Shown here piece by piece: positions 1-13,200 of a DNA stretch of 64,000 bases (position 1 is its first letter; every line of letters starts with the position of its first letter). The position numbers and the translations under genes are program-made. Origin of the DNA: Pogostemon cablin (taxonomy: Eukaryota > Streptophyta > Magnoliopsida > Lamiales > Lamiaceae). The stretch covers positions 6,947,820-7,011,819 of the forward strand of contig CM042998.1 in NCBI GenBank assembly GCA_023678885.1, in the 5' to 3' direction. Below the pieces are notes generated by a model. It was given only the letters and a program-made list of their open reading frames with translations. It made no database searches and was not told where the DNA came from.

Positions 1-1065
1 AGATACAAATAGTTAAAAAATTATCCAAAATTAGAATTTGTGACAAATACAAGTATACTCATTGGATATTTGCGGCTACCCGTTTAGACATATCTCATGT
101 AATATTTTTAATACTTACTATAATGAAATATATTATATATTTAATTTAAAAGTGTAAGACTTTTTTTAAAATCAAATTTATTAAAAAGGATTATATTATA
201 TTTATTTTAAATTTAATTAGTAATAATATAATCTTATTTAAAATATTAATTAAATCACTAAATAATATACTATATAAAAAATAAATTTGTATTAAACGGG
301 TACGAGTAACTTGCATGTATTGATAAACGAAGTTTGAGACGGAATATTGTAATGAATTTTTAAACGTAAAAAACACAGGTACAGGTATTCATGCAGAAAA
401 CATTGTAAGTCAATAATGTGTGTTGATTCAATTTTCACTTGATTTATAGTAATTGTATATCTCTTCTACTGCAAAAAAAAATTAGTTGATAAATTCTAAG
501 TAATCATGATTATTATACAAATAACCAGGTTTTCTTAACTAATAACCATATGCACTAATTTGGGCGAATGAATTCTTAAATGAATTAGAAACGCATGACG
601 GTTATAATTGATCATAGTCCAAACATAATTAGTTCTTAACATGTTTGCAGAGTTGTAATTCAATACTCACATTATTTTACATATCAGTAACATTTCACAT
701 CATTACATATCTATAATCTTCCTCATGAAAAGTTCTATCTAATGTGATAATGAATTTGCAGACTATTCCAAATATTTAGTTCCATGCTCAAGTTCTATTA
801 CATGCTAATATGAACAAACGACAACGCGTACTCATCAATTTGATGATCATCACCAGGTAAAACTATTACATTTCTCATGCTTCTTCCCAGACTAAGTATT
901 TCAATCCTCATTGTTGTTAATGACAGCGATTTAAGAATCACAATAAAGTTATGCATGAGATCGTTGTGTTTTAGATTAAAATAAATTACTCTTCAATTTC
1001 AAGGGAATATTATTAACCTCATAAAAAAAAAGTTTATATATAAAAATATTTAAAAAATGTCCTTG

Positions 1066-1096
1066 TCCGCACAACGCGCGACATGATAAATACTAG
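1066..1096 (+). mobile_element. Helitron-like 3' terminus
   Basis: A short hairpin (GTCCGC then GCGCGAC arms around ACAAC) is followed ten bases later by CTAG and then T. This is the usual form of a Helitron 3' end inserted between A and T. No RepHel gene or clear 5' TC end was identified, so at most this is the end of a non-autonomous or truncated copy. Confidence 0.4.
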
Positions 1097-1228
1097 TTAA
1101 TTTTAAGAGTATAATTATAATTAACCCTTAAAAGGTGACAACACAAATATGAACTAGTTCCATCTGAACTCTTTATCATTTTTCATAAAAATATTAATAT
1201 TTTTTTATTTATTCTACAAATTATTCAT

Positions 1229-1344
1229 AAAATAATTTATTATACTATTATTGATTTAGTGTCACTTTTTATTATTATAATATTAAAATAATTTATTGTA
1301 CTATTATTGCTTTAGTGTCACTTTTTATTATTATAATATTAAAC
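1229..1344. repeat. Tandem duplication, 56-bp unit
   Basis: Two adjacent near-identical AT-rich units each contain TTTAGTGTCACTTTTTATTA. They differ by a few substitutions. No function is evident. Confidence 0.7.
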
Positions 1345-2553
1345 TCATTTCGGGAATGATCTCAAATAAATGTTAATGTTTGTATATTTCTTGATATATT
1401 TTTTTTTTCTTTTCTTACTTACCTTCACTTTTTTTTTTCTTTTTTTCCATACAGGATAATTCTACGTACGTGTAATAAATGATATTTTATCTTAAAAAGG
1501 AAAATTCAAACAGTTTCAACATAGTAGCAAGTTGTGCGCACAGAGTGCATTATGTATCACGGACTAAAGGTTCGACAGAAAGAAAAAAGAAAAAAAAGAG
1601 AGAGAAAAATAAATAAATAAATAAATAAAATTATGAATAAATAACGCAAAGATAAATAGGTCATTTTTCACTTTTTAAAATAGTTATCACTATCGCTATA
1701 AAACGTTATCACTTTCGCTATAAAATGTTATAACATTTTATTTATATCATAAATTGTTAATTAATGAAATAGCATCATCACTTTTTATTAATTTATTATC
1801 ACTTTTCTGTATAAAAGTTGTCACTTTCTGGCCGTCTCATGTAACAGTCTCACACAAGTCTTTGTCATAACACAATGGGTATTTATTTACAGTTTAAAAC
1901 AACAATTATATATATGTACAATAAGACCTCACTCATAAGTCATATCCTCACAGTGGCTGGTCTACGAGTTCCATCCTTAAGCACGGCCTCTAAAACCAGA
2001 TTTGAGTTTTCTACTTATGCCTTAATATTTTGCCTTTGCTGTTCTATTCTCTCTCTCTCATGGTCAAACCGGATCTAAAGTCCATATAAAATACTCATTT
2101 GAAAATTTTCATAAATATATTACTGGAAAAGAAATAGTAGACCGACTAATTCTCCTACTTATGCATACTCTGGATTAGCCAATTCAAGTTTAGTAGCATC
2201 CCACTAATGCCTACATTAATGTACACAAGTTCTGTGACCTCTGCATATGAAGTAGCTCCCACAATGCCAATTTTCCTCATACCTGGAGAAGCAGATTGAT
2301 TCAAGTTAAAATGTAGCAAGAGCTCAGATTGGGGACTCTTGGCCAGAGGACAAAATACTGCATGTTTTCGGCGGAGAGATTTGCAGGAAAACTCATCATC
2401 CATTATATGGGATCAGACCTGAAGTTGACTTCCATCAAAAAAAAAAAAAAAACATAGAATGTTGAAAAGGAATAGTCAACTAGTAAAATGCTGTCAACAC
2501 CTAACGAATCAAGAACCCATTATAAATTAATTGTGGATGCATAAAAGGAAATA

Positions 2554-4227
2554 TTACCAATTTACCAGGTGGTTAGCAAAGCTTTGAACTAGTTTCAAAT
2601 TGTGGAACCTCTTTACAACATCTTCCTCTTTATTATTGAAAGAGAGATTTAGGTGGAAGAATAGATCTCTGTAAGCCTTTTCAACATCTTCTAAGTTTCT
2701 AACTACTGCTCTCTTCAAGCAGTCCAAAGGTATAGAAGCATCCTCGTTTTCTTTCTCTGACTTATCACTTAGCATTGGAAATTCCTTTAGCAACTTGCTT
2801 CTATCTCGCTTACGTACTTCAACTTCTAATCTTGTGGCCATCATAACAGCACGCCCAATGCATGACGAAGGTAACTACAATCAAGAGTAAGCATGAGTAA
2901 CAATGGAATGAATCTTTACAAGCAAAGTAAACCAGGAATAATTACCAGGAAAAAAAAAAAAAGAACTATGAAATTTCGTTCCCAGCAAATATCAATATTT
3001 GACAAGAATGTTTGTAAGAAAAATACAAACCGCAAGTGGGGCTTCGTAAATTTATTTGTAATTAGATGAAATCTCAAGGATAGCTTTTGCAATCATCCCA
3101 AAATATGAGAGTAGGCTGTAATGTCAAAGTTGGGCTTCATAAATTTATTTGTAATTAGACGGAATCTCAAGGATAGTTTTTGCGATCATCCCAAAATATG
3201 AGAGTAGGCTGTAATGCCAAAGGTCGAATACAACAACATCAAACTAAGTCTTAGTTCCAGTATGTGCTGTCAGATATAGATATATAGCTAGGTCAAAGAA
3301 CATATTATTTCTTAATATTGGATTGCTGATTTAAAAGTGTATTCAATTTTATTAGGGACATAAAGAGAACAACCATATACTATTATCTAATGAATTGTAA
3401 ACAAGAAGAGCATATGGAAGCTTACTTGTGCGAGCTGAGCAACTTTAAACCCAAAACTTTTCTTAGAAACACCAGGCACAAGTTTGTAAAGATAGGTTAC
3501 ATCATTATGATCTGCAGCATCCGTATCCTTCTCAGGTGTCATATATGAAACATGGTATGCTCCTGCAGAGGCTGGGAACTCACTTTTTACATCAGCTATT
3601 TCAGGATAATGAGTAACAAAAAAGGAGCATGCATCTCTTATGATTCAGAAAAAAATGTAATGTAGCACAAGCAATGGTGACACCATCGTGGGTACTAGTG
3701 CCTCTGCCGAGTTCATCAACTATGACCAAAGAGCGGGATGTGCAGTTATGAAGAATGTGAGATGTCTCACTCATTTCTTCTAAGAAAGTGCTTCTGCCTA
3801 GCTGAATACTGTCAGAAGCTCCCATTCGAGTGTAAATTCCATCCATCACATGCAATGTTGCTGATGATGCTGGCACAAAGCAACCAACCTATAGGAACGA
3901 TAAGAAAAATATAACATCGTTATACCACAGAGATTGCCTTATTCTAGCTTCTAAACAGAGATTGTATATAACAAAAAATGAACAAACTTAAAAAATACAA
4001 GGGATAAACAAATGTCAAGATTAAGATTTGATGATTTCGAATCGGAGCTGGTTCATAACACATTAGTGTAATAAATAATTCAATCACAAGTCATTTCTAA
4101 ATTTGCATAGAATTTTATTATTAAGAGTACATATCTTGGTCATATTTTTTTCTCTCTTCTATTTTCTGACCTTCTCTTTTAGTCAGAAATTCAATCACAA
4201 GTAGCTTTTGTCATGGGTTAACCCCTC

Positions 4228-4258
<31 letters not shown>

Positions 4259-7200
4259 AAAATTCAAGCCTCCTCCCATGCTATCATGAACCTAGACACA
4301 TTCCTTAACCCATTTTATTGTGGCACATGTCGCTAAAAGAATAGATTTGGAAGAATTTAAGTAACCTCCCTTAAACCTCCAAGCCACCCATCTATAAATT
4401 CAGCGTCCTCAATTCACACCCCACACTCAAAACGCACAAATTTCACCAATAAGAATCACTCTTGAGCTAAGAGACTTTCGATTTCCTTCTCCCTCCTACA
4501 TTCCTAAGGTAAGGAAATATTTATATGTTTACAGTATATGTTTTTCGACATAAAAAGGATACATTTTTACAAGTGTTTTCGAAAGTACTTGAATATGTTT
4601 TATTTACATGCAAATGACTGTTGAAATGTGAGAGTTCTTCCGACATGAAAATTAAACATCTTACAAACACTTTTTACAAGTCTTTGAGACATGAAAATTA
4701 AACATTTTACAAGTCTTTTAAAAGTACTTGAGACATGAAAATTACTTGCAAGTGCTTTTAAAGATACTTGAGATGTACCAAACCGGGGGATTATATTGAT
4801 CAATCATATAAAAGAGACATAAGAAGTAATCATGAAATGATTTGATTTGAGACATGAAAGTACTCATGAAATGATTTGAGACATAAAAGGTACTCATGGA
4901 ATGGTTTGATTAAGTACTCATATGATTAAAATTATTTAAGTTTATGTATAAATTCTCTTCACTAAGCTTTAAGTGCTCACCTCAACTTTAATGTTTTTCA
5001 TATTGAAGAGGCTGCGATTCGGGAGGCGGTGGAAATAAAATAAAAATGATAAATCTCTGATTTTATTTTCCTTATGCAAGAACTAAACATATTATTTATC
5101 TTGTCTCTTGATTCTTAATAATCATTTATGATTTTTAAGTTTTAAATATGTCTCTAATGCTTCCACTATTTATTAGATTAAAAGTTCATATTCAAGAAAG
5201 TATTTTATCAAAAGTTTGGTATGTTACAAAAATGCAAGAGTCTCTACACCACATTCAGAGTCCCAGATAACTAATTTAATTAACCATTCACATTCCGAAG
5301 ATTTCACACCATCTGCTACCACCATTATCTTTAACAACATTGCAAAGTTATGCCCACAAATTGTAGGAGAAAGTACACTGTCATTGCCATGTTCCCTTAA
5401 ATATCAAAATCAATGATGAGCTTCTTGCATTACAAGCCCTAGGCCATATTTTGCTGGAAAGTTCATGAGACATTTAATACCATAGAAGATGCATATTACA
5501 AGTGCATGCATTGACATGTCCAGCACTAGCAAAGAGGTATCTTCATCATATGTATGAGCAGAGGACCAGCTATTGAGAAGTAGTGAAAGACATATTGTTC
5601 TTAAATGGGAGCTTTTAACAATATTATACACTAAGATCGAGTAGAAGGTTAATACGTACCTGAGCCATGAGAACTATAAGAGCAACTTGGCGTATATAGC
5701 AGCTCTTTCCGCCCATGTTCGGTCCAGTAACAATCTGACAAAATTGCCTTCTGCATGCAAATTTGTATCATTTGGAACAAAATTATCTTGCAAGATATTC
5801 TCCATAACCTGGCATCAGAAACGTTAAACATCAGGATAAGCTACTAATTCTGTTTTAAGATATTAAGCATTAAACATCAAATGAGAGATTAGATAATTGT
5901 CCAATAAAGATTGCTTTTTAAGTGCCCACTTCTAAGAGCCTCAAGTAGAGAAAAAGGAGCACACTTATAGTCAGCGCCAACACCATTATATAGTTTATAT
6001 CATCCCACACATAGAGCTGCAATCAAATCAATCATCAAGCAAAAATAATGACCGGCATCAAGGGAATAAAAACAAAACTACAAGCATAGCCTTGGGGAAA
6101 GGCAAATGACAACTTATCCAGGGTAAAAGAACCTTTTAATGTTCATTGTATTCTTGATCAAGATGTGCAAGACAATTGGTACAGAGTTACAGTAAAAAGG
6201 CTTTGCACAGCACGAGAGAATGGCAAGTGCAATCATACAAGGATAGCTAGTGAGACTTTTATGGCCACACACAATATTTAAAGGCGTGCCTTAGCAAAAG
6301 TTATAGCCCTTGCCTCTTGAAATCATGGCGTCCAGGTACTGATCTCTAGGCACGCGCCTTTTTGCACCTTGCTTGATGTGCCTCTGGTGTGCATTGAGGT
6401 TTATGCTTATTTTCAACTATTTAAGTATTTTTCTAGAATTTATATTAATGAGATTGCAACTTTTTCAGTTGACTAACTACCTTCCCTATGTATAAAAATA
6501 TATGGAGAACACCATATTTTCCAAAATAAAAAATTAGGGTTGCATAATAGCTGGGGTTTTGAGTGATTCCTCCACACTTCCACATCTCTACTGCTGCTGC
6601 CACCCTCCAACCACCGGCCGCGGGCCGTCCGCCACCAGCTGCTGCCGATCATCTACTATAGAGAAAGGCAAAGAAGTAGAGACGGAGAAGATTATGAGAG
6701 TCTCAACTTTAAGAGATGAGGAGGATATAGAAGTTGGATTTGAAGAAGATGGAAATTTTTATGAGGAAGAAGAACAATTTGATGAAAGTGACAACTTTGA
6801 TGTTGATGCTGGAGATGATAATTAAATAATTTTGGTTGCTAATATCTTTTGTGATTGACTTGTTTTATTTCAATTGTGACGGATTGTTATATTTGCATGT
6901 TTAATTTTAATGCAATCATCATATTTCTGTCAATTGTTATATTGTGCATTTTTAAACTTCATTTATTAGGTCATATCCTATAAACGTTATACATAAAGTT
7001 AGGGAGGTTATAAATAAATATTTCACCTTTACATTCAAGGCGTGCTTCAAACACAAATATACCTTGGTGCGCCTTGCGCCTTCATAACTATGTGGCCACA
7101 TATTTTGGGAATTAGAATCTTCAAGTATAAAGCGACAGAAGTACCAAGTGAATTGAAGACTGGAAAATCGAAATGTCATTACTTTGAGAGTAGCATGTTA

Positions 7201-10200
7201 TGATTCTGGCTCATGGCTAAACCATAACTAAACTTCACAATTGTTTCATGCACAACTATAACAGCTGGTACCCACAACCTTAAACATTTTGCAAGAAATA
7301 AAAGAGAATAACAAGCAGCTTGATTAAAAAAATATCAATTAAAAGATGACTACATACTGGATGTCGACAACATCTTATGTTTATCTGAACAGGCTCATCA
7401 TCGCTTACAAAAACTGGATGAACATAACTCTGCAATAATAGAACTGAGATTATTATTAGCACAAAGCATTGGAAGATGCACATATGAAGTACAAATAAAT
7501 AAAGCAATAGACCTTATTCCTAGATAGCACAGCAAGAGAATATAGGCAATCCAATGTGGCTAATGCTTGAATAGCAGATTGAAACTCAGAATAGCATCCA
7601 GTAAAATTTCTTAAAAACTCATCCCAATTTGCTCGACAGATAACAGAGAGCTCCTCATTTGCCAGAGTTAACTGGTCTAGCGCATTCAATACCTGACGTG
7701 GGTGATACCTAACTGTTTTCTTCGTGCTATTTACTTTAACCCAATCTGGAGGTACCTCCACATCAATAGATAGCTGCAAATAGAGTTTATGTCAAAACGA
7801 AGAATTAGAAGACAAGTCAAAGACCAAGACAGTTGTAACAAAGAAAGGATGGCCATTCCACACAATTTGAAATCAGGGTAATTAAATTATGTTTAAACCC
7901 CATCCCAGTATTAAAAAAGTGAAGCAGAAAAAGCAGGGCATGGCATATATTCAGACCAAGACAACAATATTGCAATGGAGTAATATTCACAATAAGTTAA
8001 TGTACACGAATCACCAACATAGATTTTTCATTTTTTTTTTAAAGACCATGCTTGAAGCAATTTTTATTGAAGTACCTCTAGCAAGTGTGTAACTCCAGCT
8101 ACACTCATGTATTCTAGATTTTTCATACGCAGTTTCTTGCGACATTGAGATAGCAATTGATCTAACATCTCATTTGCCAAGTGAACTTTGGTCTTTGCTA
8201 AAGCAACCTACAAATGCACCAAAAACTCAATCAATTTAATGAGTTTAGAAAATAAAAGAATGACACTCTAGCAGATGTAATCTCAAAGTTGTACCTCTGG
8301 GATGTTACCATCAGAAATAACAAAAAGATTGTGAAAATCCTTCTGATCTGCAGCTTCTTTGTTAACTTTAGACAAAAGTCTCACTGCAGTACTCAAAAGA
8401 CTGGAAGATGAGGCTGCCAATATCAACTTTCTCAACAGAGCAAAGTGCACAGTTCCCACTTGTAGATTCTTGCTTCTCTCCTCATGTTCGTCATGCAATT
8501 GGTGTAGTTGTCGACCCGCATCTAGAACAGCTTGAATAACTGCAACAAACTGTACATTTATTTCTCAAAAATGTAATCAGAAATACATGAAGAAAAAAGT
8601 TACAAGACTAACAGGGTGAAATTTATTGGCTGAAAAATTGAAAGGAATTTCATTGATGCATGATTCACGTGTTTAGTGGTGGATTATGTCTTCTGTTTAA
8701 TTATCATACACCGTCTTTTAAGTGTATCTCATAAAAAAAAAAATCTGCATTTTAATTACACCCAATGACAGAGGGGACAATTGCATGAAGCTTAGAATAG
8801 GAATACATAGACGCAAACTTGATATCAAAAGCTTTAGTTACCTCAGATGGGGTAGAGGTTCGATGGAAAATCCTTGTAATCCCACGCTGTACATCAGGCA
8901 CCTGCCTCAATGAGGTCAAAACAGATGAAAATGTAAGATGAATCTCAGGATGCGCAATTTTGATATCAGGATTTTCCTCTTCAAAATAAGCCTCAGGAAC
9001 ACCACTGGAACCCATGGATTTCATTATTTCAGAAACAGCATCCAGACGTGCATATACCATGTTTCTATTACACAAAGGATGAGTCACCTGAAGAAAAGTA
9101 CAATATAAATCATGCAAAGAACTCCTATCACACATAAAGGTATTCCGAGAACCAAATCTCACATATCAAGGTGTATCACACTCCTTACCCAGTGTTTCAG
9201 AATTCTTGAGCCAAATATAGTCAGGGAGTGATCCATGTATTGCAACAGAGAGCCACTCTCAGAACCATCAAAATTATTCTTCAACACCTGCACTTTATGC
9301 ATAGAATAAAAAGAAAAAGGTTTCTGAAACAGAGTTTCATGTAGTACACCACAATCAGAAAGGCTACAGACCTCAAGTTGGCAGTGCATTGATACAAAAT
9401 TAATTAATTAATGAGTAACAAGAAATTCAAAAGGAGCTGCATACATTGCTGAACAGTCATTTATTGACTCACCTCTAGTTGCTGAAGTGTATTTGCTGAA
9501 AGGGTCATCTCCGTGACGCAAGAAAAAGGTCGGAATGAAGCTTCCAAGCATGGAATTCTTTCAAATCCAAACTTTTTAAGGTGATGAACATTAAGAACCA
9601 ATGCCTGAAGAGCCAAATCAGGCAAAGCCATGGTCCCCTTTAGATAGAGAAATTTCAAAAGAAGAAAATAAAGTGTATTAGCCATCTCATTGCAACATAA
9701 AAAGTTAGATGAGATGGAGGGCCATAGAAAGAGTTCTCAATTGAAGAAAAAAGAAAAAACTCTTATTTGTAAATATGTTTAGATATCATAATTAAGTCAC
9801 AGATCAAATGATAAGCAACTATTGTAGTGGCCATTTGCTGCTATAACCTTCTGTAGCTGATCATTGTTGAAATCACTTCCATTGGAGTTCTTATATATTG
9901 ATACGACTTCTGATAGTGCATCAACACCATGTAAGCGATCTTGTGAAGCATGCTCAATCCGAACATTTGAGGCAGGTCCGGCATATGCCAATAGCAACTG
10001 GGGAAGGAGTAAAAGGAAATTAGATGCATCAACAATAATATACCAACTTGTATAAAAAACACACAAATTGCACAAGGCAGTTCCATAAAACTCCCAATAA
10101 CTATACAGGATAGAACACACAGAAGTTATGCCCAAATGGATCAAGGCATGCATCACATGATTCTTCCAACAAGTCTTTAATTACATCTCTAACCATACTT

Positions 10201-13200
10201 TTTAAATAGAAATCAAGGGAATTGAAGCTTAATCGTGGATTGAGGGTTCAGTCTTACAATAAATGTCAAAGACTCTGGGATTATAACATGTAAAGTATTT
10301 CTTATACATACAAAAAATAGACCATTTGTGACTACAGAAATCCGATATTCATGAGAATGCTCTCTGTTCTTGCCATTCAACATTGTTAAAAGGCGTATTT
10401 ACCGCAGCATGGCTCATTACAAAGAGGCAACTCAGTAAGTAATAGTATAAATTCATTTACATACCAAACTATAGATCTAAGTAACATGAACATCAAAATT
10501 AAACTGAATTACAAGAGTAAAGAATATTATGGGCCCATCTCCTATGCTGTCACCACATTCTGAAACCTCTAATTCCATGTCCTATAGGCCATAGCCATTA
10601 GTGATATCAACTTTCCCTACTTAAATAAATTATAATTCATTAAAACAATTACTAAATACAGTATAACTCATCAACAAAATGCTCAATGTCACAAATAATC
10701 GATCAAATTTAACATTTCAAATAGGAACTAATGAAATCAACTCTGCTTAAATTATTACGTAGACAAAGAACATAAGTTCACATTCAAATTTAGTTCTATG
10801 ACAAAATTGTTCACGGTGATGTTTTGTTTAGGTTCTAGCAAGATGATGAAATAAACTACTGCATCCTGGGATTTCTTGAAGAATTCCTTTCTGAAGTGTG
10901 CAAGAAATACCAAGGATGAAGGAACAAAGGAAAGTGTGCAAGAAATCACATGATGGAGGGAGTAATGTGAAACTTTTTTAGAATTACACAACCACCATGA
11001 AATTAACCATAGATTGAACATTTAACAGCTAATTATTTGTTTCAAAAAGGTTCAGAAATATGATAAATAATACAGTCGTAAGCAAAAATCTAGGTGGTGG
11101 TTGATTGTGTGTGTGTGTGTGCACATTGGGGGGGTGTTCACAATTTTGGGGGTAGCTTGGCCTATTAGTTAAGTTTTACTACTTATTTTATAAAAGGAAT
11201 TTTACTATTGAGAAACACTTGCAAAAACACCCTCATAACGGTCAAGAAAAGTTTCATCTTATGTTTTTTTCCCAAGAACCTTCAGAATCCTGAAAGTATT
11301 TTAACTAAAATGGCACAATTCATAGAGCAAAATCACAGACACGAGCAATTCAAACATTACTTAATTTAGCAAGAGTCACAACCACAGGAAAAACAAAAAA
11401 CACAGCCTCATTGCAACATTTTTCAGCCTCCAAATTAACCATCATAATTTGCCTTGTTTCAGCTATAGAATTAAAAATTAAAAATTGAATACTAAAGCCA
11501 CCTTCTCGGTTTGCTTTGATAGAGGTCCTCCAAGAAGTAATTCAGCTGGAGACAAGTTCAAAAGCATGGCCTCCAATCCACCCCTCATAAAATTATCATC
11601 AAACTCCCCATAGACAATATCACCCGTAGAAATCTCCACAGCCACAGCCCCCCAATTCTCCATTCCACTAGCCGCTTTCTCCACAACACAGAATAGATAA
11701 TTACAACGCGAGCCACACCCTTCCTCCCCACCTTCCATATCCTCTGCAGCTTCTAGAGTGGCCTTGGTGTACAATGCCGATAGCCCGCGACAAAATGGGC
11801 CCACCTTATTCTCCCCATGAGCCTTCATTGCCGCCGTCTCAGTTTGTTTCACGACGCCAACTTTATACCCTGCAGTAACAAGCCTCCTCACATGGACATT
11901 TAATCGAAAAGTCGGCACACTAGCCGTCAAGAAATTGTGATCCATATGCGCATATATACCCAACGCTCTATCAGCGTTTTCAGCGTCCTCTCCAAAAAAT
12001 CTATATCTATACCCAACCACAATCATAAGAAGCACATCAGGATACCTACATTTGAGGTCAACCACATGTTTCTCTAACGGTATATACTTGGTATTTGAAA
12101 TTTAGACTTTAATATTTAAATAATAAAAATACTATCACCCAATCATATCTCAACCCATCCACCCACCAATTCCACCCACCCAATCCCCCCAATTTTTTTT
12201 AAAATTTTAAATTTAAATATTTAAATAGTAAAAATATTATCATCCACCCCACCCCACCCACCCCTCCAAAAAAATTTTTTTAATTTTTTTTAAATTTTAA
12301 TATTTAAATAATAAAAATATTATCACTCAACCCTACTCCCACCCCAGAAATTTTTTTATTTTCTTTTAAATTTTAATATTTAAATAATAAAAATATTATT
12401 CCTCAATCCTACCCCCTACCTACCCCTACCCTACCCCCAACCCCTACTCACCCCCTAAATTTTATTTTATTATTTAAATATTAAAATCTAAAATTTAAAA
12501 AAATTAGGGGATATTAAAATCTAAAATTAAAAAAAAATTGTCGGGGGTGGTGGGTGAGTGGGTAGGGGGTAGAATTGGGTGATAATACTTTTATTATTTA
12601 AATATTAAATTCTAAAAAAAATTAAAAAAAAATTGGAGGGGGTGGGTGTGAATAGGGGGTAGGGTTGGGTGATAATATTTTTATTATTTAAATATTAAAA
12701 TCTAAAAGAAAATAAAAAAATTTTGGGGTGGGGAGAGTGGGTTGGGGTGGGTATAGGGTAGGGTTGAGTAATAATATTTTTATAATTTAAATATTAAAAT
12801 TTAAAAAAATAAAAAAAGTTTGGGGGTGGGGTTGGGTGGGGTGGGGTGGGTAGGGGGTAGGATTGGATGATAATATTTTTATTATTTAAATTTAAAAAAA
12901 ATTTAAAAAAAAATTAGGGGGTGGGTGGGGGTAGGGTTGGATGATAATATTTTTATTATTTAAATACTCCGTATTAAAATCTAAAGTAGTATGCCACTTT
13001 TTTAAATTTTAATTTATAAAAGTGAGTTGATGTTGAGTTGGTGGGGCGGTGCGGGTTAGCCCACACTTTAATGGGTTTGAAGTGGGATGAATTTTTATGG
13101 GGCGGGTTAATTTTGGGTTGAGAAATTGGTGGATTAAGGCGGGTTGGGGCGGGTTGGCCCAACCCATTTTGACAGCGCTAGAAGTGCGGGATCTGGTAGG

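Larger units (their letters stand above)
1..2153. other. AT-rich DNA downstream of MSH3
   Basis: No gene is recognised here. The stretch is AT-rich and holds a tandem duplication near 1229-1340 (56-bp unit containing GATTTAGTGTCAC), a short (ATAA)n tract near 1607-1630 and a Helitron-like 3' end at 1066-1096. The short open frames are consistent with chance. The part nearest 2550 may include the 3' UTR of MSH3. Confidence 0.5.

Noticed and set aside
2155..2403. 82-codon minus-strand frame as a last MSH3 exon
   Set aside because: A donor at about 2569 and an acceptor near 2418 are possible, but in the correct phase the exon gives only one codon and a stop, so this frame would be 3' UTR.
4225..4262. 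C-run as an i-motif or regulatory element
   Set aside because: The run is a simple homopolymer in an intron and its length is not reliable in assembled sequence.
6559..6825. Acidic 88-codon frame as a host gene
   Set aside because: It is inside an MSH3 intron, opposite in strand, with no recognisable domain and repeat-like flanks; kept only as part of a probable transposon block.
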